64,000 nucleotides of DNA from Camellia lanceoleosa (taxonomy: Eukaryota; Streptophyta; Magnoliopsida; Ericales; Theaceae), in assembly GCA_025200525.1 (NCBI GenBank), contig CM045770.1:83886899-83950898 (forward strand). The letters run 5' to 3'. The position numbers were made by a program, and so were the translations under genes. Position 1 is the stretch's first letter, and the number at the start of each line of letters is the position of its first letter. Shown here piece by piece: positions 9,980 to 21,651 of the stretch. The notes below the pieces were generated by a model. That model did not search any database, was not told where the DNA came from, and saw only the letters and a program-made list of their open reading frames with translations.

Positions 9980-12434
9980 TGTAATAACCCCGACCCGTAA
10001 TTAGCTCCTAATCATTAATTAAGGAGGTGAATTAAGGGATTAAGATTGATGATGGGCTGAATAGGTAATTTGTAACATAATTGGTCGTCTATCCGCTGAC
10101 CGTTAAATTGTCTGTACATGTTTAATGGTTTAAACTGAAAATTGAAAGCCTTATCGGCATCCGAAAATGAAATTGATTATACCATCGTGTTAATTGGAAT
10201 TTTTAGAACATTATGGCATATTTAATTAAAATGAGATTTGGTATGATTAAATTAGATTAAATAATGTTAAAAACATAAGTTTGATTAATTACCAAAATGC
10301 CATCTTGAGTGGGCTACCTTATACACACCTTTGAGCCTTATTTTGTTGTTCAATTCGTTGGCCTTAGTGTAGAAAATCTGATGAAAACATTTTAGAGAGA
10401 GAGGGAGAGCAATTTTAGAGAGAGGAAGAGAGAATTAAAGAAAATTGAAGGCTTGGGCTTAAATTCTTCAAGATTGTGCAAGCTTTTGGCAAGAACAAGG
10501 CTTAAGGTAGATTATTCCTCCTTTGGTTTATGAATTTCAGTATTGTCATGCATGGTTCATGGAGATTTGAGGTTTAAAATCAAGATTTGAGTTGGAGAAG
10601 TTGAATAGTGAGCTAAATCATGCATGCATGCATACATTCTTGCATTTTGAAGTTAATTTTCATAAAAACTTACATGCATGTGTTAATTTCATTCATATGT
10701 TGGTCATTCAACTCATTTTCCATCAAAATACCAGGTTTGATCATGTTTTGGAAGGTTTGAATTCAAAGAAGTCTTGCATGTTGATTTCATGGGTCAAATT
10801 GGGAGTTAAGTTGGATTTTGAAGAAATGACAAGTCCTTGGGCCATGATTTCTTGTTTTAATTCTTAAATCATGTTGTTTTATAAGTCTTCATGTGTTTCC
10901 TTCATTTTGGACCCAGAAAAATGAGTTTTGAAAGGTTGAATGTCGAGTTTGAGCTTGAGGATGCAATCTGGAAATTCCAGATTTTTGCAGGCTCGCTCGA
11001 GCGAGAGCTTCGCCGGCGACCACTCTGAAGTCGTGCTCTCCGCTCGAGCGACCAAGGGCTCGCTCGAGCGTAAATTTCATGCTCCCAGAAGTTTTGCAGA
11101 GTTTACAGATCGCTCGAGCGACCACTCACATCTTTGCATGTCCGCTCGAGCGAGGAAGTCTACGCTCGAGCGGAGTGACATTTCTGCATGCTCGCTCGAG
11201 CGAGGAAAGCTTCGCTCGAGCGAGGACCTAATTTTCAGAAATTTTGCCTAAGTGTTCCAAGGCATGTTTTGACATCCTCATTGCATCTTAGGCATTCCTA
11301 AGCCTTAATTAAGCCATAGTAATGAGGTTATGGGCTAGAAACACACACTAAGGAAAGAATGTAACAAGTTATTGAATGAAAAGTGTGTGTGAGTCGAGCA
11401 TTGTAACAAGTATGAATCACACTAAGAGATTGCAAGGGTGTGTGTGTGTTCTAAGCCATGTGTTAAGAATGAACATGAACCAACGTAATGAAAGCTAAGC
11501 CTTAATGGCCACATGAATAAGTAATGATAAGATTCGTTGGTGCTATGTATTTTGTGATTGTAGGTCAACGTCCAAGAAGTGATTGACCCTCTACGGAACC
11601 ACTGTGAGTAACGTTATCGTAAAGATACGTTTATATGAAAATATGTTCCAAATGTGATATATCAAGCTATGATTTCTGAAATGATATATGTTTCTGTGAA
11701 CGAAGATCCATGTTTGAAATCTATTATGGCATCCATAGATAGTCCCAAGTCATGGGGGGCAGCATGAAAATGCAGGTCCATGACATTTACGAGATCTCGT
11801 TAGCCACTTCATTGTGGTGTTTGTTTAATCGGTGTCCGGGACTGGTTACTCTAGTCGGAAGACGTTTTGGATGTGTGATTTGTTCTATGGAATATGCCAT
11901 TACTATGTTCACATATGAGATGATTATGTTGATGCTATGATCTGTTTTATACATATAAAATGTTCGGATTTCGTTCACTAACCCCTTTACCTTAATGTAT
12001 TCACTGGGCTTTAGCTCACTGTTTGTATATATATATTATAGGTGAGCATTCTGGAGTGCAAGCCCAAAAGCTTTGTGGGGGTCTGTGTTCTATTGTCAGC
12101 CAGCCATTGTGCCTCACGTGGAGGTTCCCGAAGTGTCTTGGGATCTAGTTCTGTTTAGTCTGTTATGCATAAGACTTATGTTAATTATGTTGGCTGTACA
12201 TTTGTGTAAGCGTGTGGGTATAATATAATTTATGGTTGACTTATGGTTATGTAAATAAAGTTTTAAATTATTCCGTTTCATGTAAGTCAACACAGCTCAT
12301 TGGACATTTATATTTATGTATTTGCTTCTGCTAGCCCCTTATTTTATATTGATGTCATCAGAGGCCGTAGGTAATCCAAGGATTACTGGCCGGTTGCGAT
12401 GCTAAACCTATAGGGGCGGGTTTGGGTCGTGACA
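9980..12434 (+). repeat. 3' LTR of the gypsy element (2455 bp)
   Basis: Near-identical to 3237-5714. It is 23 bp shorter, mainly because of changes in the palindrome array: eight intact CGCTCGAGCG copies remain at 10994-11222. One copy is degraded to a GCCGGC-containing form, and about 20 bp carrying another copy has been lost between two neighbouring palindromes. It ends TGACA followed by the target duplication CAAAG. Confidence 0.95.
10994..11222. repeat. Array of eight CGCTCGAGCG palindromes in the 3' LTR
   Basis: Same array as in the 5' LTR minus two copies. The deletion endpoints fall inside palindromes, which points to recombination or slippage between repeat units after or during insertion. 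Confidence 0.9.
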
Positions 12435-13764
12435 CAAAGTATTCCAAAGAGCTCATTGTATTTCAAAGGGCTGAGAAGAGAAGGCAACAACAAATGTTTA
12501 GAGATGAAGCTGCTGCCGCTGATGCATTCCAAAGAGAAGTTGCAAGAAAACAACAAGCTGCTGGATATTATACTCTTCATAATGCCCCAATCATAGCCAC
12601 CACTTCTGAAATTAGTAATTCCTTTTGTGCCTCTATTTTCTTTTCTCAAATTCTTGTTACTGAGACTTGACATTACCTTGAATTTCTTCTTTTGCAGCAA
12701 CAACTATTCTGCCTTCTTCAACAAGGACTCTTTCAATCTCATTTGAAGTTGAAAGACCTCAAGTTGTAAAGCCAATTCAAGAAATACTTCCACCTCTTGG
12801 TCCCATATTTTCTATACCCTTCTTGAGGCTAAGTATCCCTGCATCTCTTTCTTTTGGCTTGACTCTATATTTGTCTTTCAATTCTACTCAATTTGATTTC
12901 CCTTCAAGCCTTGTTTCTCCTTCCCCTCCTAAGGACATTCCAGCTGTTACTTCACCTCTAATGATAGCTGATTCCTATAGAGAAGGTATTGGTAACTCTC
13001 CAACTCATTGTCCATTAACTTTGCCTAGCTCCAGTCCTTCTTCCCTCGACCTATTGGTAGCCAAAACTATAGAGACTGCTGAGGATACTCCACCTTCTTC
13101 TCTTATTCCTAGGCAATCATTTCTTCCTTCTACCAGAGCTCTTTCTGCACCTTCCATGTCCATGGATGAGGTGGACATTTTCGAAGCTAGGCTAGCTAGT
13201 CTCTTTGACATACCTTCCACCTCTCCAATGACTAGCAATGAGACCGAGCCATTAGTTTTAGCTGATTCTCTGCTAGAAAATTTTGAGAGCTCTTTCTCCA
13301 GTGGTAAGACTTTCTTGCCTTCAATAGACTTAGACAGCTGTCTGGAGCTACTGACATCCTTCTCAAGGATTCCTTTCGAAGCCTTACAAAGGCCTATAAT
13401 AAAAAATGGCTTCCTCCAGTGTTGCAAGATTGTTGAGCAATCCGGCATGACTGTCTCAAGTCATTTATCCCAAGCGGCAGCCACCATTGATTTTTACATC
13501 AACATTTGTCATGCTGCTAAGGCTGCAGAGGAAAAATTACTGAAAGACTAGAGCTTTGTTTCCAAAGTACATACTGAAGTGTCAGAGCTGAAGGAACAAC
13601 ATTCCTCTGTCTCCCAATTTCGAGCTCAACTATTGGAGAAGAAAGCTCAACTTGAGGAAGAGTTCTCAGCAGTCAACCAAGCTTTAGATCGAACTACCAC
13701 CAAGCTGCAAATTACCAATCAAGAGCTGACTGATCGAAAGCAGGAGATGACCACAACCATTTAG
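12435..13764 (+). pseudogene. Antisense ORF of Tat element 1, 3' part
   Basis: Continuation of the PMD-like ORF after the gypsy insertion. 12440-12614 encodes an Ala/Gln/Arg-rich helix (EKRRQQQMFRDEAAAADAFQ). An 83-bp GT-AG intron at 12615-12697 ends CTTCTTTTGCAG. The frame at 12823-13551 is rich in Ser and Pro; after a stop at 13549-13551, 13579-13764 encodes a coiled-coil-like segment (ELKEQHSSVSQFRAQLLEKK). An AATAAA signal lies about 105 bp after the last stop, at 13869-13874, so this strand has its own candidate 3' end. Excising the gypsy element and one CAAAG restores continuity with 1690-3236. The function of such ORFs is not known. Confidence 0.55.
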
Positions 13765-13868
13765 TTGTTCCCATCTCTTAATAATAGAGCATCTATTGTA
13801 AAAAAACAACTGAAACATTGTATTGACTTTTGGGCCAATCTATGGCTACATGTACTGAACTCTTTATG

Positions 13869-13874
13869 AAATAA
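13869..13874 (+). terminator. Candidate polyadenylation signal for the antisense ORF
   Basis: AATAAA on the plus strand, downstream of the antisense ORF and before the end of the integrase coding region on the other strand. Only the hexamer and its position support it. Confidence 0.4.
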
Positions 13875-14129
13875 AGTTTTTATTTATCATTTGAGTGTCC
13901 TTATGTTCTTCTCATTTAGCACTTATTTTATTTTTTGTGTTTCCCACACGGTTGGATAGTAAGGCTTCAAATATCTGTCATTAATCTTTTTGGAATGTAC
14001 ATACCCATTCAAATTCTTCAAATGATATGCTCCTAAAGGCAAGATTCTATGAATTTGATATGATCCTTCCTAGTTAGGTGACCATTTGCCAAACTTGTGG
14101 CTTTTAATCCCTATTGGAAGTATTGTCTT

Positions 14130-14348
14130 TCATACCAAATCACTTTCATCAAAGCTAATGTGCTTGACTTTCTTATTATAGTTTTTGGCTACTTTCTTCT
14201 TTTGGAAAAGAATGCTATTTAATGCCAGAATTCTAGCTTCATCTATACTTTCTAATTTTAAGCACATACTCTGATGGTATTGCTCAAAATCTAATTGATC
14301 CTGGCATCTCCCCCTCAAGGACTTAACATTAATTTCCACAGGTAACAC
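14130..14348 (-). pseudogene. Integrase C-terminal region, Tat element 1
   Basis: The minus-strand frame contains DFEQYHQSMCLKLESIDEAR and FQKKKVAKNYNKKVKHISF, matching the integrase C-terminal segment in which Tat and Athila integrases read about QxxYQxxMxxxLExxDExR...YNxxVKxRxFxxGDLV. The conserved GDLV appears as SDLV. It is separated from the catalytic core by stops between 14349 and 14480. Confidence 0.75.
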
Positions 14349-14480
14349 CGCATCATGCCCATATACTAAGGCATAAGGAGTGATTCATGTACTTGACCTT
14401 TGAGAAGTCCTATAAGCTCACAATACAACCAACAACAAGTTATGCCAATCCCTAGGATTGTCTTCCACAACTTTCTATAT

Positions 14481-15231
14481 TCATTTTTTCAAAGACTTAT
14501 TGGATAATTCAGCTTGACCATTGGCTTGTGCATAATGGGGGGTAGAATTAACAAGGCTAATTCCAAACTTTGCCACAAAAGACTTTACCATTTTCCCATC
14601 AAATACAGTCCCATTATCAGCAGTTATAGTCTGTGGGATGCCAAATCTGTGGATTAATTCTTTAATGAATCCAATCACTTCGATTTGGTCTACAGCCTTA
14701 TACGGCTTAGCTTCGACCCACTTAGTGAAGTAATCTGTGGCTACTAAGATGAAACAATGATGCTTCGAAGAGTGTCTGTGTATTTTTCCCATCATATCCA
14801 TGGCCCATCCTCTAAATAGCCAAGGCTTCACAACTGCATGCAGGTCAGTTATGGACACGTGCTTTATTGTGCCATGCTTTTGGCATGCCTGGCAACCTCT
14901 AACATATTCTATGCAATCTTTAAGGATAGTTGGCCAATAGTAGGAATGTTTTCGAAGTAGCCATCTCATCTTCACACCAAGCTAATGAGCACCACAGATG
15001 CCTTCATGAACCTCAGCCATAGCTATCAATGCTTCATTTGGACCTAAACATTCCAACAATAACCCATCTCCCCCTCCCCCTTTTGTAGAGAGCATTACCA
15101 TACATTATGTATTGCATAGATTGCAATTTAATTTTTCTACTGGCTTTCGAAGATGGGCCAGCCAGATACTGTATTATTGGATGCCTCCAATCTTGTTCTT
15201 GTAAGTCATTATGATTGACTTCCAGGACCAC
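14481..15231 (-). pseudogene. Integrase zinc-binding and catalytic core, Tat element 1
   Basis: 15231-15034 encodes the linker before integrase (LQSMQYIMYGNALYKRG). The HHCC zinc-binding part follows with HEGICGAH near 15000 and CQACQKHG near 14880, with one in-frame stop between. The catalytic core is in frame 14481-14975: VATDYFTKWVEAKPY holds the first Asp, TADNGTVFDG the second (usually TDNGTQF) and HYAQANGQAELSNKSLKK the Glu. Integrase inserts the cDNA into the genome. Separate frames and stops make this copy non-functional. Confidence 0.85.
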
Positions 15232-15273
15232 ATTCCTTTTATTTAAGGGTGGTATTACTTTCTGATATGTTGT

Positions 15274-17625
15274 TTAGCTTAAGTCCCTTTGAGTATTATC
15301 CCTTCTCTTGAAATTCGAAGCTTTTTGAGCCACATCATTAGCTTTATTATTCAAGAATCTTGGGACATAAATTACATTTGCTATATGAAATTGAGAAAGT
15401 AGATGTAATGCAACAACATAGTATTGCAACATGCTTACACTTTGACATTTAAAAATCCCTTTCACCTGATTAACTACCAATTGAGAATCTCCAAATATAT
15501 CAACTGCATGAGCTTGTAATCCAATAAGTATTTCCAGTCCCATTATTAAGGCTTCATATTCAGCTTGATTATTAGAACAAGTAATTTCATCCACTCTGAA
15601 ACCATACGTGGTTTCTATTCCTTGTGGTGACTTAATTACTACACCAATTTCAGTTAGACTATTGGCTTTTGATCTATCAAACCACATTTTCCATGGTTCA
15701 ACACTAGTCATACCAAGTTCCATTATCTCTTGGCTTTCTGCTTGACATGGATGGTCTGCCAAAAAATTAGCTAAAACTTGTCCTTTTACTGCCTTTTGGG
15801 GAACATATTCTAGATAAAATTCTGATAAAGCTAGTATCCATTTGCCAATTCTTCCCCTCAACATAGGTTTAGATAACATATATTTAATCAAATCTGTGGT
15901 TGTAATTACCAAGACAGTTGTAGGCAAAAGATAATATCTTAATTTCATTGCAGCAAAATACAATGCAAGGCACAGCTTTTCTACAGCTGAGTATTTACAT
16001 TCACAAGAATTTAGAAACCTACTAAGGTAATAAACTGCTTGCTCTTTGCCTTCTTCATTGTCCTGAGCTAAGAAAACTCCTAGTGAATCTTCTGCTGCAG
16101 CTATGCACAATTTCAAGGGCTTATCACCCCTTGATGGCATCGGCACTGGAGGTTTGGCCAAGTAGGCTTTGATTCCTTCGAAAGCAGTTTGATGCTCTGC
16201 TATCCACATAAAATCCTCTTCATCTTTGAGCCTTAATAAGGAAGAAAATACTTTAGTTTTCCCTACAGTGTTAGAAATAAATCTTCGAAGGAAATTAACT
16301 TGTCCAAGGAATTTTTGTAATTCTTTCTTACTTGATGGAGGTCTGGCTTCAATGATAGCTTTGGCTTTATTCTGATCAATCTGTATTCCCTTCTTGTGCA
16401 CTACATAGCCCAAGAAGTTTCCAGCTGATATGCCAAAAGCACACTTGAGAGGATTGAGTTTCAACTTGAACTTTCTCATTCTTTCAAAAGCTGCTTCCAA
16501 GTGAAACAAATGTTCCTCCATGGATTGAGACTTTACTACAATATCATCAATGTAACACTCTAAATATCCTCCAATGAGATCATAAAAGATAGTGTTCATA
16601 GCTCTTTGATATGTAGCCCCAGCATTCTTCAAGCCAAATGGCATTTTAACCCATTCGAAAGTGTCAATATTCCCAAGACATCTGAATGCTGTCTTGTGGA
16701 TATCCTCCTCTGCAATGCAGATTTGGTTATAACCAGAGTGCCCATCCATCATTGACAAAATTTGATGCCCTGCTGAACTATCTACCAACAAATCTACTAT
16801 GGGCATAGGATACTCATCTTTTGGGGTTGCTAAATTCAGGTGTCTGAAATCAATGCATACCCTCATTTTACCATTCTTCTTAACTACAGGGACAATATTG
16901 GATAGATATTCAACATACCTGGCTATCCTAATAAAGCCTGCCTTAAGAAGCCTAAGAATTTCCTCATTGACCTTCTGAATCACCTCAGGGCTCATTCTTC
17001 TTGGTTTTTGCTTATATGGCTTGAAATTAGGCCTCACAGGGAGCCTATGTTCTACTAATGACCTATCAAATCCTGGTAGTTCATTATAAGACCATGCAAA
17101 ACAATCTTTATATCTCTTCAAGACCACCAACAACTGGTCCCTGTCAGGAGCATTTAACCAAGCACTTATATATGTGGGCTGCTGTATTGAACCTTCCTCT
17201 AAGTTTACTTCTTCCAAAGGGTCTTGCATCCAAAGACTCATTGATACTTCTTTTTTGATTTCTTTTATCTTTGAAGCAATCTCCTTGTTTTGTCCTGCTC
17301 CCAGTTTCTTTGATTCAACATCTTTGCCCTCCTCCTCATAGACAAAGTCTATCCACAAGGCATCCTCTTCTTGTATCTCCTGGATTTTTGTTTCAATGTC
17401 CAATGCACAGTATTTTCCCAAGGCCAAAACCCTGACCTGTTGCTGCTCCTGCTTACAGCCAATGGCCTTGGCTTCTTCCTCTTGCTCTTGCATCTTCTGG
17501 ACTATTGATTTAATGTCCAATACTGAGAACTTAATTAAAGCCAAAGATCTAGCCTCTTGGGTTCTATCTTTTTGCCTACAACCAGGCATCATTTTCATCT
17601 TTGACAACAAACTCCTCATCAGCAC
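15274..17625 (-). CDS. pol: Reverse transcriptase, RNase H and second (aRNH-type) RNase H, Tat element 1
   Basis: An open frame of 783 codons, the best-preserved part of the element. Residues 1-150 are a charged linker, about 230-400 the RT (MRVCIDFRHLN, MDGHSGYNQI, FGLKNAGATYQR, catalytic YIDDIVVKS at 358-366), about 500-620 the gypsy RNase H, and about 645-770 a second RNase H (MWFDRSKANS, NNQAEYEAL, GDSQLVVNQ). The second domain is the diagnostic Tat feature. The first catalytic Asp motif of the second RNase H reads FDRS where FDGS is usual. This frame is open, but the flanking gag, protease and integrase are broken. Confidence 0.92.
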   Translation of the reverse strand: MLMRSLLSKMKMMPGCRQKDRTQEARSLALIKFSVLDIKSIVQKMQEQEEEAKAIGCKQEQQQVRVLALGKYCALDIETKIQEIQEEDALWIDFVYEEEGKDVESKKLGAGQNKEIASKIKEIKKEVSMSLWMQDPLEEVNLEEGSIQQPTYISAWLNAPDRDQLLVVLKRYKDCFAWSYNELPGFDRSLVEHRLPVRPNFKPYKQKPRRMSPEVIQKVNEEILRLLKAGFIRIARYVEYLSNIVPVVKKNGKMRVCIDFRHLNLATPKDEYPMPIVDLLVDSSAGHQILSMMDGHSGYNQICIAEEDIHKTAFRCLGNIDTFEWVKMPFGLKNAGATYQRAMNTIFYDLIGGYLECYIDDIVVKSQSMEEHLFHLEAAFERMRKFKLKLNPLKCAFGISAGNFLGYVVHKKGIQIDQNKAKAIIEARPPSSKKELQKFLGQVNFLRRFISNTVGKTKVFSSLLRLKDEEDFMWIAEHQTAFEGIKAYLAKPPVPMPSRGDKPLKLCIAAAEDSLGVFLAQDNEEGKEQAVYYLSRFLNSCECKYSAVEKLCLALYFAAMKLRYYLLPTTVLVITTTDLIKYMLSKPMLRGRIGKWILALSEFYLEYVPQKAVKGQVLANFLADHPCQAESQEIMELGMTSVEPWKMWFDRSKANSLTEIGVVIKSPQGIETTYGFRVDEITCSNNQAEYEALIMGLEILIGLQAHAVDIFGDSQLVVNQVKGIFKCQSVSMLQYYVVALHLLSQFHIANVIYVPRFLNNKANDVAQKASNFKRRDNTQRDLS

Positions 17626-18115
17626 TTTCTTGGACTAAGTGCTTCAGGTGTGTTAATTCCTTATCAGCCGTCATTTCGACTAATCCATCAGGTTTCCTGA
17701 GTACACTGAGTGGTGCCACTCCTTCAGTATACAATTTGGCCTCTGCAAAATCTGCACAAGCTATGAAGGGTTGAGGATCTGCATTGATCTCCTCTATCTC
17801 TCCACTGCCCATGGCCATCATTATTTTCTGATGTAGAGAGGAAGGCACACACTTGTTGGTGTGAATCTAATCCCTATCAAGTAAAGTATTGTATTTAGCA
17901 TTGCTGTCGATAACGAAGAATGCAGTCATACAAACCCTGGTTCCCACACTCAGGTTGATGGGCAAAATGCCTTGAGCCATCTGTTTGTCTCCAACGAAAC
18001 CAGCAATGGTTGTACTAGTTGGGATTAGTCTTGGGTTCATTTTTCCTAGTTTCTTCAAAGAAGATTTCGGAAGCAGGTTTACTCCTATCCCATTATCCAC
18101 TAACACTCGGTTCAT
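17576..18115 (-). pseudogene. Aspartic protease region, Tat element 1
   Basis: 18115-17867 encodes NRVLVDNGIGVNLLPKSSL, a retropepsin active-site region in which DxG is DNG, followed by GILPINLSVGTR and NTLLDRD (where I/L-L-GRD is usual). A second frame, 17848-17576, continues with TNKCVPSSLHQKI and NADPQPF, linker sequence seen between protease and RT in Tat elements. The frames are separated by a stop near 17866. Confidence 0.75.
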
Positions 18116-18286
18116 CTATATCCCATCGAAGAAGGCCTTGATATACAAGGGTTTGACATGCTGTGTCATGGATGTCGTGGGATACTCAAAAGGGTATGAG
18201 AGGTTAATACTCACCTCTTCCCCACTCTTATCTCCAGTTTTCATTGGTATGGCCATTTCAGATTCATCTTACACCATACTCACTTG

Positions 18287-19830
18287 TTAGTCTTCACTGG
18301 AAACTGGAATTGGGTCAATTTCTTGACCTTCGTGGTTCTCATCTTCGGCTTGGAATTCTTGTGGTAGTATATGTACCATATTCATTGATACTGTAGGAAA
18401 CGAGTCAAATTGGATGACTGGCTGTACCTGTTTCTCTTCCTGGCCAACTTGTTCAATTATTTCAGAAGCATCTTCCATGCTGCATTCTGGCATTTCAGTA
18501 CTCGTAAATTCCTTCGAATGATCTGTTTCTGCTGGTTTTTCAACCAAAAATGTTTGTTCATCCATGAAGGCTTTAAACATTTCTTGTTCAACTAACTCCT
18601 TCCTTTAGCCTAGGCCAACTTCTTCTTTTGTCTCATTCTCACTTTCCATCAAAGCCTTTTCTAGTTCTACCAAACTGGATCTCTCTTTGGCTTTCAATTC
18701 GGAATGAACTTTGGCCAATTGCTCTCTACTGCAACTCCTCTTGTCTTGAAGAGTTGATTTTGGATTATGATCTAACTTTAAACTTTTTTCTCCCTCTGCT
18801 TGGCTCTTTGGCTGGACCAATAAAGAGTTTTCTCCACTTTCTTTTTGATCCTTCTGGTACTGAGTGTACCTTCATTGGATCTTCTTCCTTTGGAATCTAG
18901 AGATCACTGGGACCATATTTTGGAGCTACCAAAGCGGGTTTAACTATCCTGCCCTGATCTCCGACAACATTTCTTTGGGTAGGTATTTCCCTAGGTTTGT
19001 TCTGCATGACAAACCAATCTAGAACTCCAGGTACCCATAAACCTACTGACCCAGTTGTCGAACTACCTCTTTCTTCCTTAGAAGCCAATTTCGAAGCTGG
19101 CTGTGAAGACCACTGCTTGGCTCTAACCCCTTGTTTTGGGCCTAATTCAGGCCTCCCATGAAAGCGGCCATTTTCCTTTTTGTATGAGACTGGTCTAGGG
19201 GGCCACTCTCTGGCTTTGATTCCATGACTCGAGCCCACTTCAAGTCTCCTCTCAAGATGATTACCTTCCGTTCTGTAATAGTTCTTGCCCTTAGAGTGCA
19301 TTCTGGTGGCTGCTGGCTCAGTCATGAATGGCTGCTGTCTAGTACCAGTTGGATATGGTCTTTTATTATAGGCACTGGTTGGTTTAGGACGCCTCTACAT
19401 ATCCTTGTAATATTGCTTCCCATCAATCGGAGCCCTTTCAACCACTTGTAGCTTAACCTACACCTAGGACACATTCTTTGCATGACAGTCACCTCTAAAG
19501 AATCATCATCCAGTGCCTTTTCATCAGAGTCTTCCTTCTGACCTACAAAGCCTTGCCCAACAACTGGTCAACTTCTAGCATCTATTTTGACAGTAGTTTG
19601 GCTGGCAACATGCATTTGCACATTGACCTCTTCCAATTCTTTCAAAGACAAGTTCTGGAAGTCTGGCATAATAACATTGGCTGCCGTTTCTCCAATTTCA
19701 ATCCCATGACCTTTTCTGTTTTAGCTGGGAATTTTAAACTCCCTTTTCGAATCTGCTCTTGGATCCTGTCTCGAAAAACAATGTAGTTTTTAGTTAAGTG
19801 AGACCAAGAATTATGCCATTTACAATACAC
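18287..19830 (-). pseudogene. gag 3' part and gag-protease linker, Tat element 1
   Basis: Several short minus-strand frames. 19830-19642 carries VYCKWHNSWSHLTKNYIVF, a degenerate Tat-type knuckle in which the last Cys is Tyr. 19325-18897 and 18820-18287 are charged, low-conservation linker, broken by stops. I recognise no other domain. Confidence 0.6.
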
Positions 19831-19866
19831 TTTTCCTTTAAGTTCCTCTTGAGATGAAATTTTGAC

Positions 19867-21617
19867 TCATTTTGGTAACTTCAAGAAGTTTGCCGCAAGC
19901 AAAGGATCAAAAATGTCATCTGCTTTTGTTAAATCGAAAGAGTATTTCCTATGAAGGTCTTTCTTTTTGAACTGCTGGTCTATTGTTGTGTCTTTATGAA
20001 TTAATGCCTCATAGATCACAGGTTCTTTTCCCACAATTTCTGCCTCATCAATCTCATAATTAGGATCTCTATAATATGTCTTATATGATGCATTACTTCG
20101 ATCTTGCTCTTCCTCTAGTAATGCTTCATACCTAGACACCTTATAGGTTAGTTCCACTAAGTCTCTAAACTCAGTTGAGTTAAACTTCTTTCGAAGCCTA
20201 AACTCTAGACCATTTTAGCCAACTTCACAAATTCAGGCTCTGGTAAGATGATCCTACATTTATTTCGTGCTCTTTTGAATTTGGCAATAAACTGAGTAGC
20301 CTTCTCATCAGGCCTTTGACTCAATCTTGCCAAGTCTGCTATACACACTTTTGGCTCTATTTGAAAGAATTGGGCATGAAATGCCTCCTCCATTTGTTGC
20401 CAAGTTTGGATAGAGTCAGGTGTAAGGTTAATATACCATACAAAGGCTGCCCCAGTGAGAGAATTTGGGAACAATCTTAACTTCATGTAGTCATTATTGG
20501 TAAATTCACCACATTAAGCCGCGAAACTAGCAATATGCTCAACCGTTGACTGGTTTCCATTCCCATAAAAAAGGGCAAAGTCTGGTATCCTGAAATCTCT
20601 TGGGTATTCATGTACCCTATCTACTTATTCTGGGTATGGTTTCCTGTACACAGGAGTCTGAATCCCCCGGGCCATTGGTCTACGCATCTTTCTAACAATA
20701 TCAACAATTTGGTCCCTAGGGACCATATTTTGTGTCTGTTGAACCACTACTGAACGAACAAACACAGGATTTAGTGGACAACCTTGTGCCTAGGGTCCTC
20801 TTGGTCCATAGGGTGGTATGTTTAGGACTGGTTGTCCTTGTGGTGCTGGCTGCTGTTGAGGGTATGGGTGACCCCTTTGAGCCTGTCCTGCGAAAGGACC
20901 TGCGAAAGATGCTGGAACAGGTGTTGTGTCTCTTCTAGTTACAGGAAACCCTTCCAACCCCCCGGGTATAAATTTGAACAAAGGATTAGTGAACCCCTTC
21001 ATACCAGGTATGGCTTCGAACATGAGATTTGGAAACATCCTTACGCTATTTTCTTGTGTTGGACCAGATCCACCAATTTGCATGGCTTCACTGTTAAGTA
21101 AGGAGGCATTTTGATTTGTCACAGGCCTCGAAAGAGGCTCATACCAAGACTGAGGCAATGGTCTTTCATGATTTTGGTTACTAGTTTGACTATTAGTATG
21201 TCCATTACTCTGCATAGGCTGTTTATCTCTAGTCAATCTTTACTGAGGGACATTTGAATTTTCTTCTATATGCCTTGCGTTAGTTGGTTGATGAGTATTC
21301 ATTTGATCCAAAAAGGATGTTGCCCACCTTTCCATTGTGTTCATTAACTGTTGTCCCATGGCATCTACTAGGCCACCCCATGGATTCATTGGCTGAGTAG
21401 ATGAAACAGTGGATGGTCCAATTCCTTGGCCTCGTCCAATATTTTGAACATGTGGTACTTGTTCCGAAGTACTGGTCTGTTCGACCATAGGTTCTGATAA
21501 AATAGGTGCTTCCACAGGATATGTTATCACATTATCCTTTGGATTAGACATTTTTGCCTCTCCTTCCACGCTTTCTTCCAAGCGTTCATTTTCTCCTTGT
21601 CTCTTACGTCTAGCCAT
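19867..21617 (-). pseudogene. gag: gag, Tat element 1
   Basis: The start is taken at the ATG at 21617 (MARRKRQGENE), just after the PBS; the further upstream codons of that frame run into the PBS and are not used. The N-terminal third is Gln/Pro-rich. The Retrotrans_gag core is at 20486-20205 (LTGAAFVWYINLTPDSIQTW, EAFHAQFFQIEP, FIAKFKRARNKC). The segment 20157-19867 contains VELTYKVSRYEALLEEEQDR. Stops near 21237, 20787 and 20205 split the frame. Gag would form the cytoplasmic particle. Confidence 0.8.
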
Positions 21618-21631
21618 TTCAATTAGTCCCA

Positions 21632-21643
21632 CCGGGCATGCCA
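21632..21643 (-). other. Primer-binding site, Tat element 1
   Basis: Minus-strand TGGCATGCCCGG lies 8 bp after the LTR end. A similar TGGCATGC segment lies next to the LTR at 35256, linking the two LTR families. The priming tRNA is not assigned. Confidence 0.65.
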
Positions 21644-21651
21644 AAAATATA

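Larger units (their letters stand above)
3237..12434 (+). mobile_element. Complete Ty3/gypsy-type LTR retrotransposon, gag-only, young
   Basis: The 9198-bp element has direct LTRs at 3237-5714 and 9980-12434, both opening TGTAATAACCCCGACCCG and ending TGACA. It has a perfect 5-bp target duplication CAAAG (3232-3236 and 12435-12439), a primer-binding site just after the left LTR and a purine tract just before the right LTR. The LTRs differ by only about 15 substitutions in 2.45 kb plus a few indels by eye, so insertion is recent. The gag shape (WWxxxR motif and CCHC knuckle) resembles chromovirus gag. No protease, RT, RNase H or integrase can be read in the internal region, so the element looks non-autonomous. 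It lies inside the antisense ORF of the older Tat element. Confidence 0.93.
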
